A stretch of 64,000 nucleotides of DNA from Craterilacuibacter sinensis (GTDB lineage: Bacteria; Pseudomonadota; Gammaproteobacteria; Burkholderiales; Chromobacteriaceae): contig NZ_WSSB01000001.1 in NCBI RefSeq assembly GCF_009831765.1, forward strand, positions 172,180 through 236,179, written 5' to 3'. The notes beneath the pieces were generated by a model. That model did not search any database and was not told where the DNA came from. It worked only from the letters and a program-made list of their open reading frames with translations. Shown here piece by piece: positions 36,427 through 46,901 of this stretch (position 1 is the stretch's first letter; each line of letters starts with the position of its first letter). Position numbers and translations under genes: made by a program.

Positions 36427-36717
36427 ATGCGCTATTTTATCCGTCTGATCGAAATCATCCTGCTGGTCATTCTGGTGGCAGTTACCGTCCAGAATAGTGC
36501 CGTTGTCGAGTTCAAACTGCTTTTCGGTCAGTCGTGGCATGCGCCGCTGATCCTGTTCCTGCTGCTGTTCTTTGTGGCTGGGGCGGTGATCGGGCTGATT
36601 TCAACTTTCTCCTATTATTTGCGCGTACGCCGCGAGCTTTCCCAGCTCAAGAAAGAGTTGAGAAATCGTCAGGCCGGGCGTGTGTCGGCTGATCCCAGCG
36701 ACGCACTGGCCGATTGA
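36427..36717 (+). CDS. lapA: lipopolysaccharide assembly protein A
   Basis: A 96-residue inner-membrane protein with two helices (residues about 7-24 and 41-63), a short periplasmic loop and a basic cytoplasmic coiled-coil tail (YYLRVRRELSQLKKELRNR). LapA with LapB controls LpxC stability and LPS synthesis. ATG 36427 is preferred because family members begin M-[KR]-Y; an in-frame GTG at 36415 would add four residues. It directly precedes lapB. Confidence 0.88.
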   Translation: MRYFIRLIEIILLVILVAVTVQNSAVVEFKLLFGQSWHAPLILFLLLFFVAGAVIGLISTFSYYLRVRRELSQLKKELRNRQAGRVSADPSDALAD

Positions 36718-36749
36718 GTGCGCGCTTTGACTTCCCCCGGGGTTTATCT

Positions 36750-37910
36750 TTGGAACTAGATCTTTGGTGGTTATTGCTGTTCCCGGCCTTTTTTGCGCTG
36801 GGCTGGCTGGCTGCGCGTGTCGATATGCGCACTGTGCTCAAACAGGCCAAGGCCTTGCCGGCAGGCTTTTTTAAAGGGCTGGATGCGCTGGTCGACGACA
36901 AGACAGATGTCGCATCGCAGGCCTTGGCCGAAGTGGTGCGCCAAGAGCCGCAGTCGTTCGATTTGTCGCTGACGCTGGGCAAGCTGTACCGCAAGCGTGG
37001 CGAGAACGATCGTGCCATTCGCCTGCATCAGTCTTTGCTGGATGCACCCGATATTTCGCCCGAAATGCGCGAGCGCATGCGTTTCGAGCTGGCGCAGGAC
37101 TTTCATAAGGCCGGTCTGGTCGACCGGGCTGAGGAAATCCTGCAAGGCTTGCTGTCCGGCAATATGGGCCTGTCTGCCCGCCAGCAGTTGCTGGATATTT
37201 ACCAGCAGGACAGGGACTGGCTGAAAGCGATTGAAACCGCGCGCGAATTGCGTACCGATGCGCATTCGTTCCAGCATGAAGTCGCGCAATTTTATTGCGA
37301 GCTGGCTCAAGGCGAGCTTTATCGCTCCAATAGCGGCAAGGCGCGCGAGTATGTAGCCGAAGCGCTGGCGGTGAACCGCAAATGCGTCCGTGCCAGTCTG
37401 ATTCTGGGCGATATCGAGTTTGCGCTGGAAAACTATCCGGCCGCGATTGCCGCCTGGCAGAAGATAGAGAAACAGAACTACGCCTTCCTTTCCATGGCTG
37501 CCGAGCGGCTGTTTGACGCCTATGAAAAACTGGGCAAGCCGGCCGAGGGCATCGCGCTGATCAAGGGCTATAGCGAGACTTTCCCGCAGCTGGAGCTGAC
37601 CGACTTGCTGTACGAGAAGGTCGCGACCTATGAAGGGGAGGCGCGTGCGCTTAGCGTGACGCGCGAGGCTGTACATGCGCGCCCCAATCTTACCGGTGCT
37701 TACCGCCTGATCGAAGCGCAAATGGGCGGCTTGCTGACACAGGAAGGGCGCTCGGATGCCGAACTGGTGCGCGCCCTGGTGCTTAAGTATGCACAGCGCC
37801 TGACCCAGCACCGTTGCCGTCGTTGCAACTTCCGTTCGCGCGCCTTTTTCTGGCATTGCCCCGCTTGTGGCGAGTGGGAAAGCTTCAGTCCCAACCGCAG
37901 CGAAGGCTGA
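36750..37910 (+). CDS. lapB: lipopolysaccharide assembly protein B (TPR and rubredoxin-like)
   Basis: A 386-residue inner-membrane-anchored protein. The N-terminal helix is [20 protein letters not shown], followed by TPR repeats over most of the chain and a C-terminal rubredoxin-like zinc site [19 protein letters not shown]. LapB recruits FtsH to degrade LpxC. The start is probably TTG 36750, since family proteins begin M-E-[FL]-DLWW; CCCCGGGG lies a few bases upstream. The frame is open from a TTG at 36714, which overlaps the lapA stop. Confidence 0.93.
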   Translation: MELDLWWLLLFPAFFALGWLAARVDMRTVLKQAKALPAGFFKGLDALVDDKTDVASQALAEVVRQEPQSFDLSLTLGKLYRKRGENDRAIRLHQSLLDAPDISPEMRERMRFELAQDFHKAGLVDRAEEILQGLLSGNMGLSARQQLLDIYQQDRDWLKAIETARELRTDAHSFQHEVAQFYCELAQGELYRSNSGKAREYVAEALAVNRKCVRASLILGDIEFALENYPAAIAAWQKIEKQNYAFLSMAAERLFDAYEKLGKPAEGIALIKGYSETFPQLELTDLLYEKVATYEGEARALSVTREAVHARPNLTGAYRLIEAQMGGLLTQEGRSDAELVRALVLKYAQRLTQHRCRRCNFRSRAFFWHCPACGEWESFSPNRSEG

Positions 37911-37936
37911 ATAATTTTGTACAAGGATGTTGTCTG

Positions 37937-38683
37937 ATGAACCCGCTGGTTTGTGCCGGCCTGCCCGTGCAGCCGTTGTCCCCTGTAATTGTCGCTTTTG
38001 ATTTTGATGATGCCGCGACGGCTTTGTCGTTTGCTGCCCGTCTGGACCCGGCGGCCTGCCGTGTCAAGGTTGGCAAGGAATTGTTTACCGCCTCCGGCCG
38101 TTCCCTGATCGAGGCGCTGGTGGCGCGCGGTTTTCAGGTGTTTCTCGACCTGAAATTTCACGATATTCCTAATACCGTAGCCCATGCCTGCAAGATGGCG
38201 GCCGAGCTTGGGGTGTGGATGGTGGATGTGCATGCCTCGGGTGGCCGGCGCATGATGGAGGCCGCGTGCGAGGCCGTTGCACCTTACAGTCAGCGCCCGC
38301 TACTGATAGGCGTTACCGTACTGACCAGCATGGAAGCGGCTGATCTGGCCGAAATCGGCATCAGCCTGAGTCCGCAGGAGCAGGTGTTGCGTCTGGCACG
38401 GCTGGCGCAAAGTAGCGGCCTGGACGGGGTGGTCAGCTCGGCGCAGGAAGCCGCCAGTTTGCGCGCCGCCTGCGGTGAAGACTTCAAGCTGGTTACGCCG
38501 GGCATACGTCTGGCTGATGCGGTGGCCGATGACCAGCGCCGGGTGATGACGCCGACGGCTGCGCTGGCGGCGGGGGCGGATTATCTGGTGATTGGCCGCC
38601 CGATCACCAAGGCGCAAGATCCTTTGGCCGTACTGGCTGCGATTAATGATGACATTTGCGCGTTTCAGGCGCAGACGGTCTAG
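37937..38683 (+). CDS. pyrF: orotidine 5'-phosphate decarboxylase
   Basis: Last step of UMP synthesis; 248 residues, TIM barrel. The catalytic motif [13 protein letters not shown] contains the Asp-x-Lys-x2-Asp active site. [14 protein letters not shown] is the N-terminal strand and [11 protein letters not shown] the phosphate-binding end. ATG 37937 follows ACAAGGATGTTGTCTG. The pyrF after lapB and before rfaE1 is a common betaproteobacterial order. Confidence 0.96.
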   Translation: MNPLVCAGLPVQPLSPVIVAFDFDDAATALSFAARLDPAACRVKVGKELFTASGRSLIEALVARGFQVFLDLKFHDIPNTVAHACKMAAELGVWMVDVHASGGRRMMEAACEAVAPYSQRPLLIGVTVLTSMEAADLAEIGISLSPQEQVLRLARLAQSSGLDGVVSSAQEAASLRAACGEDFKLVTPGIRLADAVADDQRRVMTPTAALAAGADYLVIGRPITKAQDPLAVLAAINDDICAFQAQTV

Positions 38684-38692
38684 GTGGGGCGT

Positions 38693-39655
38693 ATGCAACT
38701 GATTCAATCGCTGGGCCTGACCCAGGAGGCTTTGCGCGACCGGCTGAAGGCTGCGCGCGTGCTGGTGGTGGGCGATGTGATGCTGGACCGTTACTGGTTT
38801 GGCGATGCCACGCGTATCTCTCCTGAAGCACCCGTGCCGGTGGCTCGCATCGAAAAAATGGAAGAGCGTGCCGGTGGTGCCGCCAATGTGGCGCGCAATA
38901 TTGCCGGTTTGGGGGGGCAGGCGACTTTGTTGTCGGTGGTCGGCGACGATGAGGCGGCGGATGCACTGGAGCGTCTGATGCAGAACGCTGGCGTCAAGAC
39001 TTCGCTCAAGCGTGACGCCAGTATCGCAACCACCATCAAGCTGAGGGTGGTTGCGCGCCAGCAGCAGCTGATCCGCCTCGATTTCGAAGATACGCCCAGT
39101 CACGAGATCTTGGCGGACAAGCTGGACGAGTTTGCCGCCATCGTGGCGCAGCACGATGTGGTGATCCTGTCGGATTACGGCAAGGGCGGGCTGACCCATG
39201 TGGCGCGCATGATCGCGCTGGCCAATGCAGCCGGCTGTCCGGTGCTGATCGACCCCAAGGGTGAGGACTACAGTAAATACGCCGGTGCAACTTTGCTGAC
39301 GCCCAACCGCAGCGAGTTTCGCCAGGTGGTCGGACGCTGGTCGGACGAGGCGCAACTGTGTGCCAAGGCCGAGGCGCTGCGCACGGAGTTGGCACTGACT
39401 GCCTTGCTGGTGACGCGCAGCGAGGAGGGGATGACTTTGTTCCAGGCCGATGGCGCCCTGCATCAGCCTACCTTTGCGCGCGAGGTGTTCGATGTGTCCG
39501 GTGCCGGCGACACGGTGATCGCGACACTGGGCTTGGGCTTGGCGGCAGGCTTGCCTATGGCGCAGGCGGTGACGCTGGCTAATGCCGCGGCCGGTATCGT
39601 GGTGGCCAAGCTGGGCACCGCCGTGTGTACGCAGCAGGAACTGTTCGCACTTTAA
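38693..39655 (+). CDS. rfaE1: D-glycero-beta-D-manno-heptose-7-phosphate kinase
   Basis: PfkB-family sugar kinase that makes the bisphosphate precursor of ADP-heptose for the LPS inner core. It has 320 residues and corresponds only to the kinase half of E. coli HldE; the nucleotidyltransferase half (RfaE2) is not fused and is not in the window. Seen: [37 protein letters not shown] and the catalytic [17 protein letters not shown] 38693 follows TAGGTGGGGCGT. It precedes hldD. Confidence 0.94.
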   Translation: MQLIQSLGLTQEALRDRLKAARVLVVGDVMLDRYWFGDATRISPEAPVPVARIEKMEERAGGAANVARNIAGLGGQATLLSVVGDDEAADALERLMQNAGVKTSLKRDASIATTIKLRVVARQQQLIRLDFEDTPSHEILADKLDEFAAIVAQHDVVILSDYGKGGLTHVARMIALANAAGCPVLIDPKGEDYSKYAGATLLTPNRSEFRQVVGRWSDEAQLCAKAEALRTELALTALLVTRSEEGMTLFQADGALHQPTFAREVFDVSGAGDTVIATLGLGLAAGLPMAQAVTLANAAAGIVVAKLGTAVCTQQELFAL

Positions 39656-39689
39656 ACGGGCTGCGGCGACGCCGGCCCAGGAGACACTT

Positions 39690-40685
39690 ATGAGTATTGT
39701 GGTGACCGGCGCAGCCGGCTTTATTGGTTCCAATCTGGTCAAGGCGCTGAACGAGCGCGGCTTTAGCGACATCATCGCGGTCGACGATCTGACCGAGGGC
39801 GACAAGTTCAGGAATCTGGTGGATTGCAATATCTCCAACTACCTCGACAAAAGCGATTTTCTGGCGCTGCTGCTGGAAGGCGAGTACGAGGGCGAGATCA
39901 GCGCCATCCTGCATCAGGGCGCCTGCTCGGATACCATGAACCACGACGGCAAGTTCATGATGGAGAACAACTACCAGTACACGCTGGCGCTGTTTGATTA
40001 CTGCCAGTCGGAAGATATCCCGTTCCTGTTTGCCTCCAGTGCTGCGGTGTACGGCGGCGGTACGGTGTTTCGCGAGAGCCGCGAGTTTGAAGGCCCGCTG
40101 AATGTCTACGGCTATTCCAAATTCCTGTTCGACCAGGTCTTGCGCCAGCGCATGGAGGAGGGGCTGACGGCACAGGCCGTGGGTTTCCGCTATTTCAATG
40201 TCTATGGCCCGCATGAGCAGCACAAGGGGCGCATGGCCTCGGTGGCTTTTCACAACTTCAACCAGTACCGCGCAAGCGGCAAGGTCAAGCTGTTTGGCGG
40301 CTGGGATGGATGGGCTGACGGCATGCAAAGCCGCGATTTCGTCTCGGTCGAGGATGTGGTCAAGGTCAATATGCACTTCCTTGACCACCCGGAACAAAGC
40401 GGCATCTTCAATCTGGGTTCGGGGCGTGCGCAGCCATTCAATGATGTTGCAGTCGCCACCGTCAATGCCTGCCGCCGCCACGAGGGCAAGCCGGCACTGT
40501 CCTTGGCCGAACTGGTCGAGCAGGGGACGCTGGAATATATCGACTTTCCCGATGCGCTCAAGGGTAAGTACCAGAGTTTTACCCAGGCCGATATCACCCA
40601 GCTGCGCGAGGCAGGCTACAGCGAGCCTATGCTGAGCGTGGAAGAAGGTGTAGACCGTTACGTCGACTTCCTGATGACGCGCTAA
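39690..40685 (+). CDS. hldD: ADP-L-glycero-D-manno-heptose 6-epimerase
   Basis: Epimerises ADP-heptose for LPS core assembly. The 331-residue short-chain dehydrogenase/epimerase begins [15 protein letters not shown] (NADP loop) and has the catalytic Tyr-x3-Lys in [10 protein letters not shown] with upstream ASSAAVYG. The [19 protein letters not shown] stretch is diagnostic. ATG 39690 follows CAGGAGACACTT; the longer frame from 39582 overlaps rfaE1. A terminator follows. Confidence 0.97.
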   Translation: MSIVVTGAAGFIGSNLVKALNERGFSDIIAVDDLTEGDKFRNLVDCNISNYLDKSDFLALLLEGEYEGEISAILHQGACSDTMNHDGKFMMENNYQYTLALFDYCQSEDIPFLFASSAAVYGGGTVFRESREFEGPLNVYGYSKFLFDQVLRQRMEEGLTAQAVGFRYFNVYGPHEQHKGRMASVAFHNFNQYRASGKVKLFGGWDGWADGMQSRDFVSVEDVVKVNMHFLDHPEQSGIFNLGSGRAQPFNDVAVATVNACRRHEGKPALSLAELVEQGTLEYIDFPDALKGKYQSFTQADITQLREAGYSEPMLSVEEGVDRYVDFLMTR

Positions 40686-40702
40686 GTATTGTCAGTTGAG
40701 CC

Positions 40703-40728
40703 AAGGCCCGCGTGAAGCGGGCCTTGTT
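40703..40728 (+). terminator. hairpin terminator after hldD
   Basis: AAGGCCCGC pairs with GCGGGCCTT around GTGAA, followed by GTTGT. The T-run is weak. Confidence 0.7.
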
Positions 40729-40784
40729 GTATCTGGCGCGCTCAACCCTTTTGTCATCGCGGCTGATTTTGTTGGGGCAGGCTG

Positions 40785-40790
40785 TATAAT
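40785..40790 (+). promoter_or_regulatory. cysM promoter -10 element
   Basis: A perfect TATAAT lies 33 nt before the cysM start. No good -35 is at the normal distance, so an activator such as CysB may be needed. Confidence 0.4.
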
Positions 40791-40822
40791 GCTCGTCTGT
40801 CATCAGGCGAGAGTCGTGAGCC

Positions 40823-41713
40823 GTGCCCGAATTCAAATATCTGCAAGACTTTGTCGGCAATACCCCGTTGGTCAGGCTCAAACACCTGCCCGGCAATACG
40901 TCCAATGTGCTGTTGCTCAAGCTCGAAGGCAATAATCCAGGCGGCTCGGTCAAGGACAGGCCAGCCCTGTCTATGATCCGCCACGCCGAGGCGCGCGGCG
41001 ATATCCGGCCCGGTGATACCTTGATCGAGCCGACCAGCGGCAATACCGGCATTGGCCTGGCCATGGCAGCCACCATGATGGGCTACCGGCTGATTCTGGT
41101 GATGCCGGAAAATTCCAGTGTGGAGCGAGTGCAGACCATGCGCGCCTATGGTGCTGATGTCCGTCTGACGCCGGCGGCTCTGTCCATGCCTGGTGCCATA
41201 GACGAGGCGCGCCGTCTGGAACAGACCGGGGTCGGGCGCATCCTCGACCAGTTTGCCAACCCGGACAATCCGCAGGCGCACTATGACAGTACCGGGCCCG
41301 AGATCTGGCGCGATACGGCCGGTGCGGTGACGCACTTCGTGTCCAGTATGGGCACAACCGGTACCATTATGGGGGTGAGCCGCTATCTGAAGGCGCAGAA
41401 CCCCGCGGTGAGTGTCATCGGCGTGCAGCCCGAGCCTGGCAGCCAGATTCCGGGCATACGCAAGTGGGAGGATGCTTATCTGCCCAAGATTTGCGACTAC
41501 GCGCGTATCGATGATTTGCAGTTGGTGTCGCAGGCCGAGGCCGAGGCTGTGGCGCGGCGTCTGGCGTGCGAGGAAGGCATTCTGGCCGGGCCGTCATCAG
41601 GTGGCGCGCTGGCAGTCGCCTTGCGCCTGAATGCGACGCTGGAAAACGCCGTGATTGTTTCCATCGTGTGCGATCGTGGTGACCGTTATCTTTCCACCGG
41701 GCTTTTTGCCTGA
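40823..41713 (+). CDS. cysM: cysteine synthase B
   Basis: PLP enzyme making cysteine from O-acetylserine and sulfide (or thiosulfate, for CysM). The 296-residue length and the start LQDFVGNTPLVRLKHLPG match CysM rather than the longer CysK. The PLP lysine is Lys44 in NNPGGSVKDRPAL; the phosphate-binding loop is TSGNTGIGLA. The start codon is GTG 40823. It is a single gene before zapE. Confidence 0.94.
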   Translation: MPEFKYLQDFVGNTPLVRLKHLPGNTSNVLLLKLEGNNPGGSVKDRPALSMIRHAEARGDIRPGDTLIEPTSGNTGIGLAMAATMMGYRLILVMPENSSVERVQTMRAYGADVRLTPAALSMPGAIDEARRLEQTGVGRILDQFANPDNPQAHYDSTGPEIWRDTAGAVTHFVSSMGTTGTIMGVSRYLKAQNPAVSVIGVQPEPGSQIPGIRKWEDAYLPKICDYARIDDLQLVSQAEAEAVARRLACEEGILAGPSSGGALAVALRLNATLENAVIVSIVCDRGDRYLSTGLFA

Positions 41714-41736
41714 TTCTTGCGCAGGTTCTCCGTTTT

Positions 41737-42891
41737 ATGTCGCAACACGAATTTTCTCCCGATGCCGCTGGCGAGTTGAGTCCGCAGGCGTGGTATCAGC
41801 AGGCTATCCAGCAAAAAGGCTTTATCCGTGACGAGGCGCAAGCTGCCGCCATCGAGCAACTGGATGGTTTATGGCAACAACTGGTCGAGTTTAAAAAAAA
41901 GCGCAACCGCTTTCTTGGCCGGTCCTTGCTTAAGCCAGCGGTGCCGCAGGGTTTGTATTTGTGGGGCGGGGTGGGGCGCGGCAAGAGCTTTTTGATGGAT
42001 GCTTTCTTCTCCTGTGTGCCTTATACGCGTAAAAAGCGTGTGCATTTCCATCACTTTATGGCGGATGTGCATAAGGAACTTAAGAAACTGGCCGCAGAGA
42101 AGGACCCGCTGATCGCACTGGCTGAGCGTATGGCGCGCGCGACGCGCCTGTTGTGTTTTGACGAGTTTCACGTCAGCGATATTGCCGATGCCATGCTCTT
42201 GGGGCGCTTGCTGGAAGCGCTGTTTGCGCGCGGGGTGATTATGGTGATGACTTCAAACTATGCGCCGGATAATCTCTACCCTAATGGCCTGCAGCGGCAA
42301 AACTTTCTGCCTACCATCGCCTTGCTCAAGCAGCAGTTAAGGGTGCTGAATGTGGATGGCGGGCATGATTACCGCCTGCGCGAACTGGTGCGCGAGCCCT
42401 TGTTTCTGGTGCCGGATGATGCATCAGCGCTTGCCCGGCTGGATGCGATGTTTACCCGTATCTCTGGCGGCACGGCTTTGTTGTCGCCGCAGATAGAAGT
42501 GCTGGGTCGGCGCATCAAGTCGCAGCAGCGCACCTTGGGTGTGATCTGGTTCGATTTTGCCACCTTGTGCGGCGGGCCGCGTGCCCAGACCGATTATCTG
42601 GAAATTGCCCGTGAATACCATACCGTATTCCTGTCGGGTATTCCGAAGCTGGGCGCCGCGCAGTCGTCCGAGGCAAGACGTTTTACCTGGCTGGTCGACG
42701 TGTTCTACGACCACCGTGTCAAACTGGTGGCCTCGTCTGCCGTCGAGCCGGAAGATATTTACACCGAGGGCGTACACGCCGGCGAGTTTTTCCGCACCGC
42801 CAGTCGTTTGACCGAAATGCAGTCGCAGACTTACCTGTCATTGCCGCATCTGGTCAGCGAACCCACCCTGAGCGGAGTGGTCGAGACCTGA
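41737..42891 (+). CDS. zapE: cell division protein ZapE (AFG1-like ATPase)
   Basis: A 384-residue P-loop ATPase; in E. coli ZapE acts at the constricting Z-ring and relatives are mitochondrial AFG1 proteins. Walker A is LWGGVGRGKSFLMD with Lys83; Walker B is LLCFDEFHVSDI; the TSNYAPDNLYPNGLQR stretch is the family hallmark. It starts at ATG 41737 and is convergent with the SPOR gene, 10 bp apart. Confidence 0.95.
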   Translation: MSQHEFSPDAAGELSPQAWYQQAIQQKGFIRDEAQAAAIEQLDGLWQQLVEFKKKRNRFLGRSLLKPAVPQGLYLWGGVGRGKSFLMDAFFSCVPYTRKKRVHFHHFMADVHKELKKLAAEKDPLIALAERMARATRLLCFDEFHVSDIADAMLLGRLLEALFARGVIMVMTSNYAPDNLYPNGLQRQNFLPTIALLKQQLRVLNVDGGHDYRLRELVREPLFLVPDDASALARLDAMFTRISGGTALLSPQIEVLGRRIKSQQRTLGVIWFDFATLCGGPRAQTDYLEIAREYHTVFLSGIPKLGAAQSSEARRFTWLVDVFYDHRVKLVASSAVEPEDIYTEGVHAGEFFRTASRLTEMQSQTYLSLPHLVSEPTLSGVVET

Positions 42892-42901
42892 GGTTGCCGG
42901 C

Positions 42902-43627
42902 TTATTGGCCTAGCGGAACCAGTAGCGGAATGTAGCCTAGCTTGCGTAGCTCCATCATGGCTTCTTCCGCTTCTGCACGGCTCTTGAACGGGCCTAGTTG
43001 TACCTTGGTCTCGCTGCGGGCATTGATGCCGCGCTTTTTTAGTTCATCCATCAGCTTCTCCGCGTTATCCGGGCTGGAAAACAAGCCTAGCTGTACGTTG
43101 TAGCCGAAAGAGCTGCCTTGCGGTCTGGCGGGAGCTGGCGGTGTAGCAAGGGCTGCCTGCTCTGCTGCGCGTGGCTTTGGCTGATCGCCTGGCAAGGTGG
43201 CTTTGTGCTGTGCGGGCGCGGGGAGAGATTCGCGTACCGGCGGGTTAGTCTGCACGAGTTTGGGACTGGCCGGCTTGGGGAGGCTTGGGGGTGGGACGTG
43301 CGCTTCGACCATTAATTTGGGTAAGGCGCTCATGCCTGGTGTGGCGGAAAGGTCAGGGCTGGCAGGTCGGGTGGACTCGGCGACCGGCGCGCTGGTGTTG
43401 ATGCTGGCAACGGGCGCCTCGGGCTCTATGGCTTGGGGGGGCAACAAGGTGCCGCTGATTTTGCCGCTGCTGGCGTCGCTTATTTTTGGTTTGGATTTCA
43501 GTGCATTCATCAGCGGAATGACGGCCAGTGCCGCCACGATCAGACCCAGTGCGATGGCGATGCGTTTTTTTGTCTTGGGGTTGACGCCGTCCGTGGTCTG
43601 TTTTTCAGGGGGTGGCAAAGTGGTCAT
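42902..43627 (-). CDS. SPOR-domain membrane protein
   Basis: A 241-residue probable cell-division or septal peptidoglycan-binding protein. A single membrane helix is at residues about 22-42 (KKRIAIALGLIVAALAVIPL), then a long proline/alanine-rich periplasmic linker (about 55-160). The C-terminal SPOR domain (about 165-241) contains YNVQLGLFSSPDNAEKLMDEL and the repeated SETKVQLGPFKSRAEAEEAM. The topology is like FtsN/DedD. No murein hydrolase motif is present. It is divergent from ndk. Confidence 0.88.
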   Translation of the reverse strand: MTTLPPPEKQTTDGVNPKTKKRIAIALGLIVAALAVIPLMNALKSKPKISDASSGKISGTLLPPQAIEPEAPVASINTSAPVAESTRPASPDLSATPGMSALPKLMVEAHVPPPSLPKPASPKLVQTNPPVRESLPAPAQHKATLPGDQPKPRAAEQAALATPPAPARPQGSSFGYNVQLGLFSSPDNAEKLMDELKKRGINARSETKVQLGPFKSRAEAEEAMMELRKLGYIPLLVPLGQ

Positions 43628-43661
43628 GGATTCATTATCTGCAGCAAAGGCTTGAGAAGGC

Positions 43662-43670
43662 TGGTAAAAT
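43662..43670 (+). promoter_or_regulatory. extended -10 promoter of ndk
   Basis: TGG-TAAAAT is an extended -10 element 90 nt before the ndk ATG; no clear -35 is seen. Confidence 0.4.
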
Positions 43671-43759
43671 ATGTGGTTCTTCGATTGGTCTCACTCACCC
43701 GACGCAAAGCTGACATCTGATCAGTCAATGCGTCTGTCTTAGGTAATAAGGGGATTTAT

Positions 43760-44185
43760 ATGGCAATTGAACGTACTCTGTCCATCGTTAAGCCTGATGC
43801 TGTTGCTAAAAACGTCATCGGCAAGATCTATGACCGTTTCGAATCGGCAGGTCTGAAAGTGGTTGCTGCTCGCATGAAGCAGTTGTCGCGCGCCGAAGCC
43901 GAAGGCTTCTACGCCGTACACAAAGAGCGCCCTTTCTTTGCTGACCTGGTTAGCTTCATGATCTCCGGTCCGGTGATGGTTCAGGTGCTGGAAGGCGAAA
44001 ACGCCGTCCTGAAGAACCGTGAGCTGATGGGTGCGACTGATCCGAAGAAAGCCGATGCCGGCACCATCCGTGCCGATTTCGCCGATTCCATCGACGCCAA
44101 TGCCGTCCATGGTTCCGATAGCCTGGAGAATGCAGCGATCGAAATCGCCTACTTCTTCGCTGCTTCCGAAATCAGCGCGCGTTAA
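43760..44185 (+). CDS. ndk: nucleoside diphosphate kinase
   Basis: Balances NTP pools by phosphate transfer through a histidine. The protein has 141 residues. It begins [21 protein letters not shown]; the phosphorylated histidine is His117 in [27 protein letters not shown] is the ribosome binding site. A strong terminator separates it from rlmN, though the ndk-rlmN-pilW order is conserved in Betaproteobacteria. Confidence 0.98.
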   Translation: MAIERTLSIVKPDAVAKNVIGKIYDRFESAGLKVVAARMKQLSRAEAEGFYAVHKERPFFADLVSFMISGPVMVQVLEGENAVLKNRELMGATDPKKADAGTIRADFADSIDANAVHGSDSLENAAIEIAYFFAASEISAR

Positions 44186-44197
44186 TTCTGTTTTTTG

Positions 44198-44235
44198 AAA
44201 CGGCAGCCGCCTGTTTCGGTGGCTGCCGTTTTTTC
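44198..44235 (+). terminator. terminator after ndk
   Basis: AAACGGCAGCC pairs with GGCTGCCGTTT around a 12-nt loop, followed by TTT. It ends 11 nt before the rlmN start, so it may also act as an attenuator for rlmN. Confidence 0.88.
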
Positions 44236-44245
44236 TGAGGTACTC

Positions 44246-45340
44246 ATGAAGACCAACCTGCTCGACTTCAATCTGGATCAGCTGACTCAACACTTTGCCG
44301 CAATGGGCGAGAAGCCTTTTCGCGCCAAGCAGGTGATGCGCTGGATGCACCAGATGGCACAGTCCGACTTCGATGCGATGACCGACATCGCCAAGAGTCT
44401 GCGTGCCAAGCTGCACGAAACTGCGGAAGTTCGCGTGCCGGCGCTGATGATGGGGCAGGAGTCCGGCGATGGTACCCGCAAGTGGCTGCTGGACGTAGGG
44501 ACGGGCAACGGTGTTGAAACCGTGTTTATCCCGGAGAACGAGCGCGGCACTTTGTGCGTGTCATCTCAGGTCGGTTGTGCGCTGGAGTGCACTTTTTGCT
44601 CGACCGGGCGTCAGGGGTTCAATCGCAACCTGTCGACTGCCGAGATTATCGGCCAGTTGTGGTGGGCGAATAAGGCGCTAGGCGTGACGCCGAAAGAGGA
44701 AAGAGTCGTCTCCAATGTGGTGATGATGGGCATGGGCGAGCCTTTGGCCAACTACGACAATGTAGTGTCGGCGCTGAACATCATGCTGGATGATCATGCT
44801 TACGGCTTGAGCCGGCGCCGGGTGACGGTGTCGACTTCGGGTCTGGTGCCGCAGATGGACCGATTGCGCGAGGATTGTCCGGTGGCGCTGGCGGTGTCGC
44901 TGCATGCGCCTAATGACGCTCTGCGTGACGTGATTGTGCCTATCAACAAGAAATACCCGCTCAAGGAACTGATGGCGGCGTGCCAGCGCTATCTGGAAAG
45001 AGCGCCACGCGACTTCGTGACCTTCGAGTATGTGATGCTTGACGGCATCAATGACAGGCCGGAACATGCTCGTCAATTAATCGAGCTGGTGCGTGATGTG
45101 CCTTGCAAGTTCAACCTGATTCCATTTAACCCGTTCCCGAATTCGGGCTACGGCCGTTCCAGCAACAACGCGATCCATATTTTCCGCGAACTGCTGCAAG
45201 AGGCCGGGCTGGTCGTGACCGTGCGCAAGACCCGCGGCGATGATATCGATGCCGCTTGCGGCCAGTTGGCCGGCCAGGTGCAGGACAAGACGCGCCGCCA
45301 GGCTAAGTGGACGCAGATCATCGAGGAAGGCAAGCAATGA
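44246..45340 (+). CDS. rlmN: 23S rRNA (A2503-C2) / tRNA (A37-C2) methyltransferase
   Basis: A radical-SAM methyltransferase for 23S A2503 and tRNA A37; 364 residues. The iron-sulfur motif is C-x3-C-x2-C at Cys111, Cys115 and Cys118 (CALECTFCS). [13 protein letters not shown] and [12 protein letters not shown] follow; a conserved Cys in ACGQLAG lies near the C-terminus. ATG 44246 follows CTGAGGTACTC. The stop overlaps pilW (ATGA, 45337-45340). Confidence 0.97.
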   Translation: MKTNLLDFNLDQLTQHFAAMGEKPFRAKQVMRWMHQMAQSDFDAMTDIAKSLRAKLHETAEVRVPALMMGQESGDGTRKWLLDVGTGNGVETVFIPENERGTLCVSSQVGCALECTFCSTGRQGFNRNLSTAEIIGQLWWANKALGVTPKEERVVSNVVMMGMGEPLANYDNVVSALNIMLDDHAYGLSRRRVTVSTSGLVPQMDRLREDCPVALAVSLHAPNDALRDVIVPINKKYPLKELMAACQRYLERAPRDFVTFEYVMLDGINDRPEHARQLIELVRDVPCKFNLIPFNPFPNSGYGRSSNNAIHIFRELLQEAGLVVTVRKTRGDDIDAACGQLAGQVQDKTRRQAKWTQIIEEGKQ

Positions 45341-46071
45341 TGCGGATGCGGCGCTGGGGTTTGTGTCTGGCATGGTTATGCCTGCCAGTCCTGGCGCTTG
45401 CCAGTTCGCTGGAGCTGGCCCAGACCCGGGCGCAACTGGCGGTCGAATATATGCGCTACGGTAATATGCGTGCGGCGCTGGATTCAGCTGACGAGGCGGT
45501 CAAGGCGGATAGCAGTTATCAAAATGGCCAGTTGGTGCGCGCACTGGTATTGATGCAACTGGGGATGGACAAAGAGGCTGAAGGTGCTTTTCGCAAGGCG
45601 CTGTCCATTGATGGTACCAATCCTGAAGTCAATAATAATTACGGCTGGTTTTTGTGCAAGGGCGCACGCGCTGCCGAGTCCATTGCCTATTTTACCCGTG
45701 CACTGGCTGACCCGTTGTATGACAAGCCGCAGACTGCGCAGTTGAATCGTGGTCTGTGCCTGATGAAACTGGATAAGCTGGATGAGGCCAATACCGATTT
45801 GTTGGCGGTATTGCGTTTCAATGGCAACGATGTGACGGCCTTGCGTGAAATGACGCGTTTGCAGTTGCAGGGCAATAATGCAAAGCTGGCAGCTTTTTAC
45901 TACCAGCGCCTGCGTCGTGAAGTTGCGACGCCCGGCCCCGCCGATTTGTGGTTAGGGGTGCGTCTGGCGCGCCTGCAGGCTGACAAGGCCGCAGAAAAAC
46001 GTCTGGGTGACACGCTTTTGGCCAGCTACCCCGACTCGGTCGAAACCCAACACTATCTGAGTGGAAATTAA
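45337..46071 (+). CDS. pilW: type IV pilus biogenesis/stability protein PilW (PilF)
   Basis: A 244-residue TPR protein needed for PilQ secretin assembly or pilus stability. It has an N-terminal signal sequence ([20 protein letters not shown]) without a clear lipobox cysteine in the standard place, although PilF/PilW proteins are often lipoproteins. Then come about six TPR units ([41 protein letters not shown]). It overlaps rlmN by 4 nt and ends 4 nt before rodZ. No other pilus gene is in the window. Confidence 0.88.
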   Translation: MMRMRRWGLCLAWLCLPVLALASSLELAQTRAQLAVEYMRYGNMRAALDSADEAVKADSSYQNGQLVRALVLMQLGMDKEAEGAFRKALSIDGTNPEVNNNYGWFLCKGARAAESIAYFTRALADPLYDKPQTAQLNRGLCLMKLDKLDEANTDLLAVLRFNGNDVTALREMTRLQLQGNNAKLAAFYYQRLRREVATPGPADLWLGVRLARLQADKAAEKRLGDTLLASYPDSVETQHYLSGN

Positions 46072-46075
46072 GCTG

Positions 46076-46894
46076 ATGGAACCAGCTGATAAGCGAATAG
46101 GGGACACCGTCTCCGTCGGTATGCAGTTAAAGCGGGCGCGTGAGGCACAGCAACTGAGTCTGGGTGATGTGGCCGAACGCCTGAAACTGTCGGTGCGCCA
46201 GCTGGAGGCCATCGAGCGCGATGATTATGCCTTTTTGCCGGGGCCAACTTTTGTGCGCGGCTTTGTGCGCAATTACGCCCGTTTCCTGAACCTTGACTCT
46301 GTGCCGTTGATGCGCCTGCTGGATGAGGCTTTTCCTCCACTGGATGCCGAGCTTGCTATTTCGCAGCAAGAAGTGCAGAGCGATACCGAGGCTGGCCGCT
46401 GGGGTGCGCCCCGACTCTTGCTGGCGCTGCTGGCCGCTGGTGCCATTGCTGCTGCAGGCTGGTGGTTCTCTACCCAGCCGGGTAGCGAAGAAGCGCCGGC
46501 AAGCCCGGGGGACTTGAGTCCGATGCTGACCGTGGAGCAGCCCGCTGCAGTAGATGTTGTGACGGAGGAGGTGCCGCAGGCATCTGCGCCAGCTGCCGCC
46601 AAGCCTGTCGCCTCTGCGCCTGCTGTTGCTGTCAAGGTAGAGCCTGCGGTGTCGCCTGAGTCCGGTCTGCGTTTGTCCAGCACTCAGGAGTCCTGGGTCT
46701 CGGTGACGGATGCCAAGGGGCAGAAGCTGATGTTTGGCAGCCTGATGCCGGGCGAAGAAAAAACACTGGCCGGCACGCCGCCTTACCGTGTACGCATCGG
46801 CAATGCAAGCCATGTGACTGTGATCTACAAGGGGCAGCCGGTGGACATGACCGGCAAGATTCGTGGCTCGACCGCCACGCTCAAGCTGGATTGA
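46076..46894 (+). CDS. rodZ: RodZ-like helix-turn-helix membrane protein
   Basis: A 272-residue cell-shape protein homologue linking MreB to the envelope. An N-terminal helix-turn-helix of the Cro/C1 type (residues about 17-80: [37 protein letters not shown]) is cytoplasmic. A membrane helix follows at about 120-138 ([18 protein letters not shown]), then an Ala/Pro/Val-rich linker and a C-terminal beta domain ([22 protein letters not shown]). ATG 46076 is used. The rodZ-ispG-hisS order is conserved. Confidence 0.9.
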   Translation: MEPADKRIGDTVSVGMQLKRAREAQQLSLGDVAERLKLSVRQLEAIERDDYAFLPGPTFVRGFVRNYARFLNLDSVPLMRLLDEAFPPLDAELAISQQEVQSDTEAGRWGAPRLLLALLAAGAIAAAGWWFSTQPGSEEAPASPGDLSPMLTVEQPAAVDVVTEEVPQASAPAAAKPVASAPAVAVKVEPAVSPESGLRLSSTQESWVSVTDAKGQKLMFGSLMPGEEKTLAGTPPYRVRIGNASHVTVIYKGQPVDMTGKIRGSTATLKLD

Positions 46895-46901
46895 GGCATC
46901 T